DNA of 64,000 bases, taken from assembly GCF_029625335.1 (NCBI RefSeq), contig NZ_CP121111.1, positions 62,001 to 126,000 of the forward strand. Direction: 5' to 3'. The DNA is from Flavobacterium nitratireducens. Its GTDB lineage: Bacteria > Bacteroidota > Bacteroidia > Flavobacteriales > Flavobacteriaceae. Positions 33,518-42,688 of this stretch are shown piece after piece. The notes under the pieces were generated by a model. It worked only from the letters and a program-made list of their open reading frames with translations. It did no database searches and was not told the origin of the DNA. The translations under genes and the position numbers were made by a program. Within the stretch, counting starts at the first letter, position 1, and every line of letters begins with the position of its first letter.

Positions 33518-35698
33518 ATGGAAATGCAACAGTTTTATTACGACAACAAAATTGTTAAAAAGTTCATCTACGCTACCATAGTATTTGGGGTAGTAGGGAT
33601 GTCTGTCGGACTTTTATTAGCAATCTTATTTTTATTCCCTAACCTGACTGATGGAGTTTCCTGGTTGAGTTTTGGTAGATTAAGACCCTTGCATACTAAT
33701 GCTGTTATTTTTGCTTTTGTTGGTAACGCGATGTTTGCGGGGATTTATTATTCGTTACAGCGACTTTTAAAAGCCAGAATGTTTAGCGACCTTTTGAGTA
33801 ACATTAACTTCTGGGGATGGCAATTAATTATCGTAGCAGCGGCTATTTCGCTTCCTCTAGGATATTCAACATCTAAGGAATATGCCGAGTTAGAATGGCC
33901 TATCGATATTGCAATTGCACTTATTTGGGTTGTTTTTGGTATCAATATGATTGGAACAATCTTAAAAAGAAGAGAGCGTCACTTGTATGTAGCGATTTGG
34001 TTCTACCTAGCCACTTTTGTTACTGTAGCGGTATTGCATATTTTTAACAGTTTGGCTTTGCCTGTTTCAGCATTAAAAAGTTATTCTGTTTATGCTGGTG
34101 TTCAAGATGCCTTAGTACAATGGTGGTACGGCCACAATGCGGTAGCATTTTTCTTGACAACCCCTTTCTTAGGAATGATGTATTATTTTATTCCTAAAGC
34201 GGCTAATCGTCCTGTATATTCTTATCGATTATCAATTGTGCACTTTTGGTCTTTAATTTTCTTATATATCTGGGCAGGACCACACCACTTATTGTATTCT
34301 GCTTTACCTAACTGGGCACAGAATTTAGGAGTTGTATTCTCAGTAATGTTGATTGCTCCGTCTTGGGGAGGTATGATTAACGGATTATTGACATTGCGTG
34401 GTGCTTGGGATAAAGTACGTGTAGAACCAGTATTGAAATTCTTCGTCGTGGCAGTTACAGGTTATGGTATGGCTACTTTTGAAGGTCCAATGTTGTCTCT
34501 TAAAAATGTAAATGCTATTGCGCACTTCACCGATTGGATTATTGCTCACGTACACGTTGGCGCATTAGCTTGGAATGGATTTATGGCTTTTGGTATCATT
34601 TATTGGTTGGTACCTCGAATGACTAAAGGACCTTTGTACTCTTTAAAATTGGCTAATGTTCATTTCTGGATTGGTACTTTAGGAATTATCCTTTATACAT
34701 TACCAATGTATGTTGCTGGTTTTTTACAAGCTTCTATGTGGAAACAATTCAATCCTGATGGAACATTAACTTATGGTAACTTCTTAGAAACCGTAACTCA
34801 AATTATTCCAATGTATTGGATGAGAGCAGTAGGAGGAACGATGTATGTAGCTGGTATTTTAGTTTTAGTGTATAATATCTACAAAACAGTTCAAGCCAAT
34901 AGTATTGTTGAAGATGAGTTAGCAGAAGCACCAGCTTTACAAAAAATCAGTGCTGGAAGAATTAAAGGGGAGAAATTCCACCCTTGGTTAGAAAGAAAAC
35001 CTATCCAATTGACCATTTTAGCTACTGTAGCAATCCTGATTGGAGGAATTATTCAAATCGTTCCTACGATTATGGTAAAATCGAATATACCAACCATTAC
35101 AAGTGTAAAACCATACACACCATTAGAATTAGAAGGACGTGATTTGTATATCCGTGAAGGTTGTGTGGCTTGTCACTCTCAAATGGTACGTCCGTTTAGA
35201 AGTGAGGTAGAACGTTACGGTCCTCAATCTAAAGCAGGGGAATTTGTTTACGATCATCCATTCCTTTGGGGTTCAAAACGTACAGGTCCTGATTTGTTAA
35301 GAGTTGGAGGAAAATACAATGACAACTGGCATTTTAACCACATGTGGTCTCCACAAAGTACTTCTGCAGGTTCTATCATGCCAGGATACAAATGGTTATT
35401 TGACAATAAAGCTTTGGATATTTCTGATATCGAAGGAAAAATGGAAGTAATGAGAACTCTAGGCGTTCCTTATACGGATGCTGATATTGCAAATGCTGAA
35501 AAATCAATTCAAGAGCAATCTAAAAAAATTGAAACCAGTTTACACTCTGATCCTGACTTTGTAAAAAGTTATGAAGAAAGTAAAAAGAAAGCAGCAGCAA
35601 GAGGAGAGCAATTTGTTCCAATGAAAGATAGAGAAATTGTAGCCTTAATTGCTTACATCCAAAGATTAGGAACTGATATTAAAGTGAAAACGAACTAA
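33518..35698 (+). CDS. ccoNO: cbb3-type cytochrome c oxidase, fused subunits I and II (CcoN-CcoO)
   Basis: 726 residues. Residues 1 to about 475 are the twelve-helix CcoN with heme/copper histidines in RLRPLHTNAVIF, WWYGHNAVAFFL, GPHHLLYSALPNW and HVHVGALAWNGF. After a linker, residues about 490-726 are CcoO: one helix (LATVAILIGGIIQIVP) and a c-type heme site CVACHSQMVRP near residue 549, with GPDLLRVGG and SIMPGYKWLF (axial methionine). The fusion is the usual state in Bacteroidetes. It reduces oxygen to water with high affinity and pumps protons. Expressed in an operon ccoS-NO-Q-P-G-H. Confidence 0.96.
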   Translation: MEMQQFYYDNKIVKKFIYATIVFGVVGMSVGLLLAILFLFPNLTDGVSWLSFGRLRPLHTNAVIFAFVGNAMFAGIYYSLQRLLKARMFSDLLSNINFWGWQLIIVAAAISLPLGYSTSKEYAELEWPIDIAIALIWVVFGINMIGTILKRRERHLYVAIWFYLATFVTVAVLHIFNSLALPVSALKSYSVYAGVQDALVQWWYGHNAVAFFLTTPFLGMMYYFIPKAANRPVYSYRLSIVHFWSLIFLYIWAGPHHLLYSALPNWAQNLGVVFSVMLIAPSWGGMINGLLTLRGAWDKVRVEPVLKFFVVAVTGYGMATFEGPMLSLKNVNAIAHFTDWIIAHVHVGALAWNGFMAFGIIYWLVPRMTKGPLYSLKLANVHFWIGTLGIILYTLPMYVAGFLQASMWKQFNPDGTLTYGNFLETVTQIIPMYWMRAVGGTMYVAGILVLVYNIYKTVQANSIVEDELAEAPALQKISAGRIKGEKFHPWLERKPIQLTILATVAILIGGIIQIVPTIMVKSNIPTITSVKPYTPLELEGRDLYIREGCVACHSQMVRPFRSEVERYGPQSKAGEFVYDHPFLWGSKRTGPDLLRVGGKYNDNWHFNHMWSPQSTSAGSIMPGYKWLFDNKALDISDIEGKMEVMRTLGVPYTDADIANAEKSIQEQSKKIETSLHSDPDFVKSYEESKKKAAARGEQFVPMKDREIVALIAYIQRLGTDIKVKTN

Positions 35699-35711
35699 AT
35701 AAAGAAGTATC

Positions 35712-35885
35712 ATGTTTGAACAAATAAAGCACAATATGGAAACTATAGCAGGAGTGGAGATTTATCCAATACTGTCGTTGTTGATTTTCTTTTCCTTCTT
35801 TGTGGGATTAGCACTTTGGGTTTTCTCCTATAAAAAGGAAAAAATCGATGAAATGAGCGAAATTCCATTAAGAGATAGTTTGTAG
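35712..35885 (+). CDS. ccoQ: cbb3 oxidase small subunit CcoQ-like
   Basis: A short 57-residue frame between ccoNO and ccoP: MFEQIKHNMETIAGVEIYPI followed by one membrane helix (LSLLIFFSFFVGLALWVFSY) and a charged tail KKEKIDEMSEIPLRDSL. Size, one helix, the tail and the position match CcoQ/FixQ-type subunits, which stabilise the complex. It starts 13 bases after ccoNO and ends 21 bases before ccoP. It is easily missed by length cut-offs. Confidence 0.85.
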   Translation: MFEQIKHNMETIAGVEIYPILSLLIFFSFFVGLALWVFSYKKEKIDEMSEIPLRDSL

Positions 35886-35906
35886 TATAATTTCAAAATA
35901 AGTAAA

Positions 35907-36809
35907 ATGAAAAAATTAATCCCAGCATATGTAAGAGTACCAGTATTTTTCTTCATCATCTTTGGTGCTATAGAATATTTTATTGACTCTGGAGATAGGG
36001 CAGCCTTTATCAAATACCCTATGGTTGACCTTGTTTTAGTGATAATTTTAGTGCTATTGATTGCTGTAGAAATGGTAATTAGCGCTGCAGATGCTATCGT
36101 TTATCAATTGTTGCCAGAGGAAGAAAAAGCAAGATTAGCTGCCGAAGAACAATTGCCACTTAAAGAATCAACTTGGTTTAAAAATTTGATGAAAAAGTTA
36201 ACAAAGAGCGTTCCTATCGAAAATGAAGGTAGCTTGCTGTTAAACCACGATTACGATGGTATCAAAGAGTTAGACAATAATTTACCACCATGGTGGGTGT
36301 ATTCTTTCTATGCTTGTATCATTTTTGCAGCAATTTATTTGGTTCGTTTTGAAATTTTAGGCGCTGATAACCAGGAAATGGAATTGAAAAAGGAATTGGC
36401 TCAAGCCAAAATTGAAGTGGCAGAGTATATGAAAAATGCTCCTGATTTGATGGATGAAAAAACAGTAACGCAACTTACAGAACCTGCTGATCTGGCTATT
36501 GGAAAAGCAACTTTCGAAGCTAATTGTGCCGCTTGCCACAGAGCCGATGCAGGAGGGCAAATTGGACCCAACTTAACCGATGATCACTGGATTTTAGGCG
36601 GAGGAATTAAAAATATTTTCAACACGATTACTAATGGTGGTCGAGACGGAAAAGGAATGATTTCTTGGAAAGGGACATTGAAACCTAAAGAAATCCAAAA
36701 AGTAGCCAGTTATATTATGTCTTTAAAGGGAAGTAATCCTAAAGATGCCAAAGAAGCTGAAGGAGAAATTTGGGAAGAAGAAAGTTCATCAATAGCCGAA
36801 GCAAAATAG
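35907..36809 (+). CDS. ccoP: cbb3 oxidase subunit III CcoP (single-heme type)
   Basis: 300 residues. Two N-terminal helices (residues 8-65) precede the FixP-type segment HDYDGIKELDNNLPPWWVYS and a third helix. The periplasmic part has one c-type heme site, NCAACHRADAGG near residue 206, with GPNLTDDHWI and KGMISWKGTL giving the axial methionine. Proteobacterial CcoP has two hemes; only one CxxCH is present here, as in other Bacteroidetes. The acidic tail ends EGEIWEEESSSIAEAK. It is separated from ccoG by a 64-bp palindromic element. Confidence 0.94.
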   Translation: MKKLIPAYVRVPVFFFIIFGAIEYFIDSGDRAAFIKYPMVDLVLVIILVLLIAVEMVISAADAIVYQLLPEEEKARLAAEEQLPLKESTWFKNLMKKLTKSVPIENEGSLLLNHDYDGIKELDNNLPPWWVYSFYACIIFAAIYLVRFEILGADNQEMELKKELAQAKIEVAEYMKNAPDLMDEKTVTQLTEPADLAIGKATFEANCAACHRADAGGQIGPNLTDDHWILGGGIKNIFNTITNGGRDGKGMISWKGTLKPKEIQKVASYIMSLKGSNPKDAKEAEGEIWEEESSSIAEAK

Positions 36810-36822
36810 TAAAAGTTATTAC

Positions 36823-36886
36823 AAACCATTAAGGTATTAAGAGTTATTATGTGTAAACTTAATACTCTTAACTTTCTTAATGGTTT
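36823..36886. repeat. long imperfect palindrome between ccoP and ccoG
   Basis: Left arm aaaccattaaggtattaaga and right arm cttaactttcttaatggttt pair over most of 64 bp. A related word (cttaatgtcttaatggt) occurs in the spacer before trpA at about 58515-58531. It may form an mRNA hairpin that lowers expression of ccoG relative to the oxidase genes. Confidence 0.7.
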
Positions 36887-36900
36887 AAAAAAGATACAAA

Positions 36901-38318
36901 ATGTCAAAGATAGCCAACGAAGCTTTTAGAGATAGCATTGGAACGATTGATAATGAAGGGAAACGGAAATTTATTTACCCTAAAAAACCTTCCGGAAAGT
37001 TTTACGACTACCGCAAGTGGGTGAGTTATTTTTTGTTGCTAATTCTTATTTCGAATCCGTTTCTGAAAGTAAATGGAAATCAGTTCATGATGTTCAACAT
37101 TTTAGAGCGTCGCTTTAATATTTTTGGTTATCCATTTTGGCCTCAGGATTTTTATCTGGTTGTGCTTTTTATGATTATTGGGGTAGTATTTATTATTCTG
37201 TTTACGGTAATCTTTGGACGTATTTTTTGTGGTTGGATTTGTCCGCAAACTATTTTTTTGGAAATGGTCTTTCGAAGAATAGAATATTGGATTGAAGGCG
37301 ATAGGGGAGCTCAAATGCGATTAGCAAAACAGGAATGGAATACCGAAAAGATTAGAAAAAAGCATTAAAATGGACGGTTTTTTTGATGATTTCTTTCGGA
37401 ATTGCCAATGTATTTTTAGCCTATTTGATAGGAAGTGATAATCTGATTGAAATAATTGGAGACAATCCTGCTCATCATTTAAAAACCTTGATTTCGTTAT
37501 TGATTTTTACTGGAATCTTCTATTTTATTTTTGTGTGGTTCAGAGAGCAGGTATGTATTATTGCCTGTCCATACGGCAGGTTGCAAGGGGTACTTTTAGA
37601 TAATAAATCAATAAATGTAGCCTATGATTTTGTTAGAGGCGAAAAAGAAACCGGACGTGCAAAATTCAATAAAAAAGAAGATAGAACCTTAACTGGTAAA
37701 GGAGATTGTATCGATTGCCGTCAATGTGTGAATGTGTGTCCTACGGGAATTGATATTCGAAACGGTACGCAGCTGGAATGTGTGAATTGTACCGCCTGTA
37801 TCGATGAGTGTGATACCATCATGGAAAGTGTGGGATTGCCAAAAGGGTTGATTCGCTATGCATCGGAAGATGAAATTGAGAAAAAAGCGCCTTTTAAATT
37901 CACCACCCGAATGAAAGGGTATACCGCAGTTCTTACTATTTTAGTGGGAATGTTAATAGGTTTGTTGTTCTTGCGAACAGATGTTGAGGCGTTGATTTTA
38001 CGATTACCAGGTCAGTTGTATCAGCACAAAGGGGAGAACATCAGTAATGTGTTTACCTATAAAATTATCAACAAAACTAACGACGATTTTAATGCAATTC
38101 ACTTTAAATTAAAAAATATCAAAGGAGAATTAAAAGTAGTAGGAAAGCAAACTTTGCGAGTACCGAAACAAGGAATGACTAGTGGAACTTTATTTATTGA
38201 AATCAATAAATATTTGCTAGAAAGCGATAAAACAAAATTAAAAATAGAAGTCTATAACGGTGATAAAAAAATAGAAACTACCAGTACTAGTTTTTTAAGC
38301 CCGAGAAGTTTTGATTAA
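36901..38318 (+). pseudogene. ccoG: cbb3 assembly ferredoxin-like protein CcoG/FixG, split by a frameshift
   Basis: The first frame (36901-37368) has RKWVSYFLLLILISNPFL and the motif FGRIFCGWICPQTIFLEMVF. The second (to 38318) carries CIIACPYGRLQGVLLD, a 2x[4Fe-4S] ferredoxin domain (CIDCRQCVNVCPTGIDIRNG, then CVNCTACIDECDTIM) and a C-terminal Ig-like FixG domain. Together they give about 472 residues, full length. The frames join in an A6 run at 37356-37361 (IRKK then ALKWTVFLMISFG); seven would be in frame. CcoG reduces Cu2+ for the oxidase copper site. A loss here would be surprising in an otherwise intact operon, so check for a sequencing error first. Confidence 0.88.
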
Positions 38319-38350
38319 ATAAGGATTGTTTTCTTCAAAAAAATAAGAGT

Positions 38351-38806
38351 ATGAAAAAAATAAATTGGGGAACAGGATTAGCCATAGCCATTGCACTATT
38401 CATAAGTTTTATATTGTATTTTGTGATTAAAGTTCAGTCTAATTCGAAATACGATAATGAATTGGTTGTTGAGGAATATTACAAACACGATGCCCGTTTT
38501 CAAGAAGAAATGGATCGTGTACAAAATGCACAGGATTTAAAAGTAAAACCAATTATAACCAAAACCAGCGAAGGAATTACAATTGAATTCCCAAAGGATT
38601 TTAATGCTACCCAAATTACAGGTACTGTGTCCCTCTACAGACCGTCTAACAAAAAATTAGATTTCGATACTCCGATTTCGTTGTCTAATCCAACTTTGCT
38701 CATACCTAAATCAAAATTGGTAGGCGGTCAATGGGACATTAATATGGAATGGCAGTATGCCGGCAAAAAATACTTGACTAAAGAACCGATTTATATAAGT
38801 TTATAG
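38351..38806 (+). CDS. ccoH: FixH/CcoH-like cbb3 assembly protein
   Basis: 151 residues: a single N-terminal membrane helix (LAIAIALFISFILYFVIKV) then VVEEYYKHDARFQEEMDRVQ, the FixH motif, and a small beta domain with TISLYRPSNKKLDFDTP-like sequence (VSLYRPSNKKLDF) ending WDINMEWQYAGKKYLTKEPI. FixH supports maturation of the oxidase with CcoG and CcoI. It sits 32 bp after ccoG. Confidence 0.9.
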   Translation: MKKINWGTGLAIAIALFISFILYFVIKVQSNSKYDNELVVEEYYKHDARFQEEMDRVQNAQDLKVKPIITKTSEGITIEFPKDFNATQITGTVSLYRPSNKKLDFDTPISLSNPTLLIPKSKLVGGQWDINMEWQYAGKKYLTKEPIYISL

Positions 38807-38864
38807 TTTATAGTTTAGAACTGTAACTATAAACAACAAACAATAAACTCCTAACAGAAAAAAA

Positions 38865-39566
38865 ATGCTTTACACCGCTTTGTTATTCGGACTAATTAGT
38901 AGCCTACACTGTATTGGGATGTGTGGTCCTATTGCTATGATGTTGCCTGTAGATCGAAGTAATCCGAGCAAAAAGATAATGCAGATAATGAGTTATCATT
39001 TAGGGCGAATTTCGGCTTATGCAACCGTAGGTTTCGTTTTTGGATTATTAGGAAAAGGTTTTTACATGGCTGGGATGCAGCAAAAAATGTCGATAATTAT
39101 TGGCTTTTTAATGATTTTGGTGATACTAATTCCTGAAAAAACATTTGCTAACTATAATTTTTCCAAACCGGTATTTCGATTGATTGCTAAAGTCAAAGAA
39201 GCTTTAGGGAAACAATTTAAAAAGAAAACCTATCAGTCTCTTTTTACCATTGGTTTATTAAATGGTTTTTTACCTTGCGGAATGGTGTATGTGGCTTTGT
39301 TTGGAGCCATTGCCATGCAGAGTAGCAGTCTTGGGGTTTTGTATATGATTTTGTTCGGATTAGGTACCGTTCCTTTGATGAGTTCAGTGGTTTATATTCA
39401 TTCGTTCATCAGTTTAGGTATGCGAAACCGTATTCAAAAACTAATCCCTTTTGTAGTGGTTTTAATAGGTTTTTTGTTCATTTTAAGAGGATTAGGTTTG
39501 GGGATTCCTTATGTGTCACCCGCAACAGTAAGTTTGTTTGTACAAGCGAATCCTAATTGTCATTGA
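38865..39566 (+). CDS. TauE/SafE-like (UreH/DsbD-2 type) membrane protein of the cco operon
   Basis: 233 residues with about six helices. The first loop has LHCIGMCGPIAMMLPVD, a CxxxC-type metal or thiol motif near residue 17, and FLPCGMVYVALFGAI repeats a cysteine in the second half, the pattern of the UreH/DsbD-like domain (PF13386). Such proteins end cbb3 clusters in many bacteria and are usually annotated sulfite exporter TauE/SafE; a role in copper or heme delivery to the oxidase is likelier from context. It is followed by a strong terminator. Confidence 0.85.
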   Translation: MLYTALLFGLISSLHCIGMCGPIAMMLPVDRSNPSKKIMQIMSYHLGRISAYATVGFVFGLLGKGFYMAGMQQKMSIIIGFLMILVILIPEKTFANYNFSKPVFRLIAKVKEALGKQFKKKTYQSLFTIGLLNGFLPCGMVYVALFGAIAMQSSSLGVLYMILFGLGTVPLMSSVVYIHSFISLGMRNRIQKLIPFVVVLIGFLFILRGLGLGIPYVSPATVSLFVQANPNCH

Positions 39567-39594
39567 GGTTTTTTTTATTTTAATAGATTCGGTT

Positions 39595-39628
39595 GAAAAG
39601 CGGCTTTCTTTTTAGGAAGCCGTTTTTT
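39595..39628. terminator. terminator at the end of the cco operon
   Basis: Stem cggctttc / ggaagccg with a short loop and T8 behind it; bidirectional, as the next frame is on the minus strand. Confidence 0.85.
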
Positions 39629-39992
39629 TTATTCTTTCTTCAAGCTATGCAAAAGCATACCAATAATAACTAATACTATTCCAATGATAGAAAACAGGTC
39701 AGGCAAATGTATTTTTAATAGAAGGATTTCTCCAAGGAGCGCAAAAAGCACTTCTACCGATTGTGTAGCTTCAACTGACGCTAAAGCTTTTTCCTCTTTT
39801 TGTACTTTATCAGTTGCCATAAAGAAAAGAACCGTTGCAATCACTCCAGAGCATAGCGCTACAACCAATGTCTGTCCCAATTGCGGTATACTAGGTAATT
39901 CGTTGATGGTGAATCCATAGAGTGATAACCCAAACCAAAAGGGCAAACTAGCCAGCGTCATTCCTAAAGTTCGTTCCAAAGCATTTAATTTT
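39629..39992 (-). pseudogene. C-terminal remnant of a multidrug/DMT-type efflux transporter
   Basis: About 120 codons remain without a start codon. TNGKLNALERTLGMTLASLP is followed by four membrane helices with VVALCSGVIATVLFFMATDK and ATQSVEVLFALLGEILLL and the end GIVLVIIGMLLHSLKKE. This is the second half of a ten-helix transporter of the EmrE/multidrug resistance efflux type (PF13536), normally near 300 residues. Reading upstream meets TAA about 40 bases before the first TTG. The N-terminal half has been lost. Confidence 0.7.
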
Positions 39993-40119
39993 CCATTTGT
40001 AATTTATACGATAAAATTACAGTAGAAAATTCAGTACGGTTTTTAGTAAATATTTTAAACCTTCAAAAACATTATTGTAAGCCATTTTAATTTTAGTCTT
40101 TGGCATTACTAAAAAATAA

Positions 40120-40147
40120 ACCTCTTTTAAATCGGTTTAAAAGAGGT
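40120..40147. terminator. terminator-like hairpin
   Basis: Perfect 12-bp stem (acctcttttaaa and its complement) with a TCGG loop, between the transporter relic and the next minus-strand gene. Confidence 0.65.
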
Positions 40148-40220
40148 CGAATTTTATGTTTTTTAGTCGAAATTTGTTTTTAGTGGAGGTTTGTAACAGC
40201 TTCGGCTATTAGCTTTCGTT

Positions 40221-41021
40221 TTAATGTTCTAGATACCAACGAACATAGCTGTCTGTTATTTTTTTTAAATTAAATGCTTTGTTTGTAATTGTATTATGAA
40301 AAATTAATTCTCTTATTTTTTCATTGACTACGAGATTTACATAGCAATATACATTCAGATAGTTTCTATTATAATATTTGATTAATGGTTGTCCAATAAT
40401 ATTATTATTAAATAAAAAATCGTATGAAGTAATATTGTTTTGTGATGTAATTGTAATTCTAGCATAATCAAAGGAACCAATCACGCGTATTTGATTATTT
40501 GTTAAATTCATTGTTGACACATATTCATCAAACCTATTGAATTTTTGTATTGAGTCAATTACATCATTTCTATTTTCACAATCAAAAATTCCGTCACATT
40601 TTAAAATGAAGAACATATCCATTTCTCTACCAATTTTTTTTATTCTGTGACGTGAAGGTTTATCAATTTTTTGCTTTAAAAATGAATATGAAAAATTCTG
40701 ATTATCAGTATTAAGATTATTTATTAATTCCAATAAGACTTTGTTGTCGCATTTTTTATTAAGATTTGTTATTGAAGAATCGTTACTGAATACAGTTGCA
40801 TTGTTTTTTGATGTTTTCCAAAATTTATAATATTTTGCTAGCTCAAAACTTCCATTAGATATTTTTTCATAAACGAATTTTTCTGATTTAGCATATATAC
40901 CATCAATAGGAAAACATTGGGCACCATTTCCATAATAGATTTCAATTTTTTTTATTGTGTCTAATGTTTGTCCAGAAGCAATAATTGAATAGAATGCGAT
41001 AAAAAGTAATATTTTCTTCAT
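40221..41021 (-). CDS. exported protein of unknown function
   Basis: 266 residues with a signal peptide (MKKILLFIAFYSIIASGQ). The mature part is polar, with IEIYYGNGAQCFPIDGIYAK near the start, FILKCDGIFDCENRNDVID near residue 135 and several beta-like stretches (NNQIRVIGSFDYARITIT). There are two cysteine pairs, possibly disulfide-bonded. I recognise no family. It is AT-rich even for this genome, with a weak codon bias, as often seen in lineage-specific genes. Confidence 0.6.
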   Translation of the reverse strand: MKKILLFIAFYSIIASGQTLDTIKKIEIYYGNGAQCFPIDGIYAKSEKFVYEKISNGSFELAKYYKFWKTSKNNATVFSNDSSITNLNKKCDNKVLLELINNLNTDNQNFSYSFLKQKIDKPSRHRIKKIGREMDMFFILKCDGIFDCENRNDVIDSIQKFNRFDEYVSTMNLTNNQIRVIGSFDYARITITSQNNITSYDFLFNNNIIGQPLIKYYNRNYLNVYCYVNLVVNEKIRELIFHNTITNKAFNLKKITDSYVRWYLEH

Positions 41022-41100
41022 GTTCTGATAAAAATGTAACCTAACGTCAACCTGTGAAATAAAACACAGACTACAAACAAATATAGCGTTTTAATTTTAT

Positions 41101-41121
41101 CACCCAGAGCTTGTCGAAGGC
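41101..41121. repeat. short interspersed word (GCCTTCGACAAGCTCTGGGTG on the minus strand)
   Basis: The 21-bp word reads, on the minus strand, as ccttcgacaagctctgggtg. A related copy, cccttcgacaggctcagcgt, is at 60871-60890. This word recurs in the intergenic DNA of many bacteria and is of unknown origin. Confidence 0.55.
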
Positions 41122-41196
41122 TAAAATATAGTCGTTAAGCTAATCCATGAAATAGTGATTGTGAATTAGTATTGTCATTGCATGATGAAATAAAAA

Positions 41197-41223
41197 ATCC
41201 GACTTGTGGTGAACAAATCGGAT
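41197..41223 (-). terminator. hemN terminator
   Basis: Stem atccgatttgt / acaagtcggat on the minus strand with one mismatch, followed by T6; 52 bases after the hemN stop codon. Confidence 0.8.
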
Positions 41224-41274
41224 AAGGAAGTTATTGTGTTTGGTTCTCGACAACGCTCTAGCTTACAAAAGTTG

Positions 41275-42639
41275 TTATACTGTCATAGAAAACAAGGCGG
41301 TTTCAGGGGCTTTTCGTTTTAAATGCAGGTCAAAAGCCATACAGATATTTCGAACATAGGCTTTGCCTTTATCGGTTACCTGAATGCCGTTTTCTTTGAT
41401 GATGAGGATGCCGTCGTTTTCCATTTCGCGCAATTGTTCTAGTACTTCCGGAATTTCAGGAAAGTAGTTTTCTGTTGTGTTCCAAGTAGTTTCAAACTGG
41501 CACATCAAATTCAGAATGTGTTTTCGGATAATCAAGTCTTCATCAGTAAGTTGATGTCCTCTAAAAATAGGCAGTTTGTCCCTTTCTAACAATTGGTAGT
41601 AATCGTCGAGGTTTTTCTCGTTTTGAGCAAAACTGTACCAGCTGTCACTAATAGATGATACACCTAGGCCAATCATTAATTGTGTTTTAGACGAGCTATA
41701 GCCCATAAAGTTACGATGTAATTGTCCGTTTTTGAAGGATTGGTATAAGCTATCAGTAGGCAGCGCAAAATGGTCCATACCTATTTCGTGGTAGCCGTTT
41801 TTTTGCAATAATTCTTTGCCTACTTGGTACAAAATTCGTTTTTCTTCATCTTTTGGGATGTCTTCGTCTTTAAAACCGCGTTGTCCATTTCCTTTTATCC
41901 AAGGCACATGGGCATAGCTGTAAAAAGCCAATCGATCGGGTTGTAGGGATTTGGTTTTTTCGATGGTATCCACTACGTTTTCGATGGTTTGGAAGGGTAA
42001 ACCAAAAATAATATCGTGTCCTATGGAAGTATAGCCAATTTCTTTGGCCCAAAAACTTACTTTGGCTACATTATGGAAAGGCTGTTCGCGGTGGATGGCT
42101 TTTTGTACTTTTTCGGCATAATCCTGTACACCAAAACTCACTCTTCTAAAGCCTAAATCGTAAAGTTTTTGCAAATGAGCATAGGTGGTGTTATTAGGAT
42201 GTCCTTCAAAACTGAATTCGTGATTTTCGGCTTTAATTGCATAGGTAAAAATACCATTGATTAAATCTTCCAGATTTTTAGTCGAAAAGAATGTTGGTGT
42301 TCCGCCGCCTAAATGAATTTCTTTGATAATTGGTTTTTCATCAAGCAGTTTGCAGTACAAACGCCATTCTTTTAAAACCGCCTGAATATAAGGTGATTCT
42401 ACTTCGTGATTCTTTGTAATTCGCTTGTTACAACCGCAAAAGGTGCATAGACTTTCGCAAAAAGGAAGGTGAATATACAGGCTGATTCCTTCTTTGGTAT
42501 TACTTTCTTTGAATGCTTTTTTGAAAGAGTTGGTCCAATTTTCATAAGTAAATTGGGTTTCATTCCAGTAAGGAACAGTAGGGTAGCTGGTATAGCGAGG
42601 ACCAGGTACATTGTATTTTTGAATCAAAGAATTTTTCAT
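41275..42639 (-). CDS. hemN: oxygen-independent coproporphyrinogen III oxidase
   Basis: 454 residues from the ATG at 42639. KYNVPGPRYTSYPTVPYW is the HemN start; HLPFCESLCTFCGCNKRITK (about residues 50-70) has the CxxxCxxC radical-SAM cluster motif plus the extra cysteine. HLGGGTPTFF, FEGHPNNTT and RVSFGVQDY are the following SAM-binding motifs, and the C-terminal HemN domain is present. The enzyme makes protoporphyrinogen IX without oxygen in the cytoplasm. Its promoter has the same Fnr-type operator and spacing as ccoI and ccoS, which fits heme supply to the cbb3 oxidase at low oxygen. Confidence 0.95.
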   Translation of the reverse strand: MKNSLIQKYNVPGPRYTSYPTVPYWNETQFTYENWTNSFKKAFKESNTKEGISLYIHLPFCESLCTFCGCNKRITKNHEVESPYIQAVLKEWRLYCKLLDEKPIIKEIHLGGGTPTFFSTKNLEDLINGIFTYAIKAENHEFSFEGHPNNTTYAHLQKLYDLGFRRVSFGVQDYAEKVQKAIHREQPFHNVAKVSFWAKEIGYTSIGHDIIFGLPFQTIENVVDTIEKTKSLQPDRLAFYSYAHVPWIKGNGQRGFKDEDIPKDEEKRILYQVGKELLQKNGYHEIGMDHFALPTDSLYQSFKNGQLHRNFMGYSSSKTQLMIGLGVSSISDSWYSFAQNEKNLDDYYQLLERDKLPIFRGHQLTDEDLIIRKHILNLMCQFETTWNTTENYFPEIPEVLEQLREMENDGILIIKENGIQVTDKGKAYVRNICMAFDLHLKRKAPETALFSMTV

Positions 42640-42658
42640 GATCAATTATTTTACTTTC

Positions 42659-42666
42659 CAAAAGTA
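42659..42666 (-). promoter_or_regulatory. -7 element of hemN
   Basis: On the minus strand TACTTTTG, a full TAnnTTTG match, 19 bases before the hemN ATG. Confidence 0.65.
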
Positions 42667-42688
42667 GTTCGATTAGAACGTACTAGAA

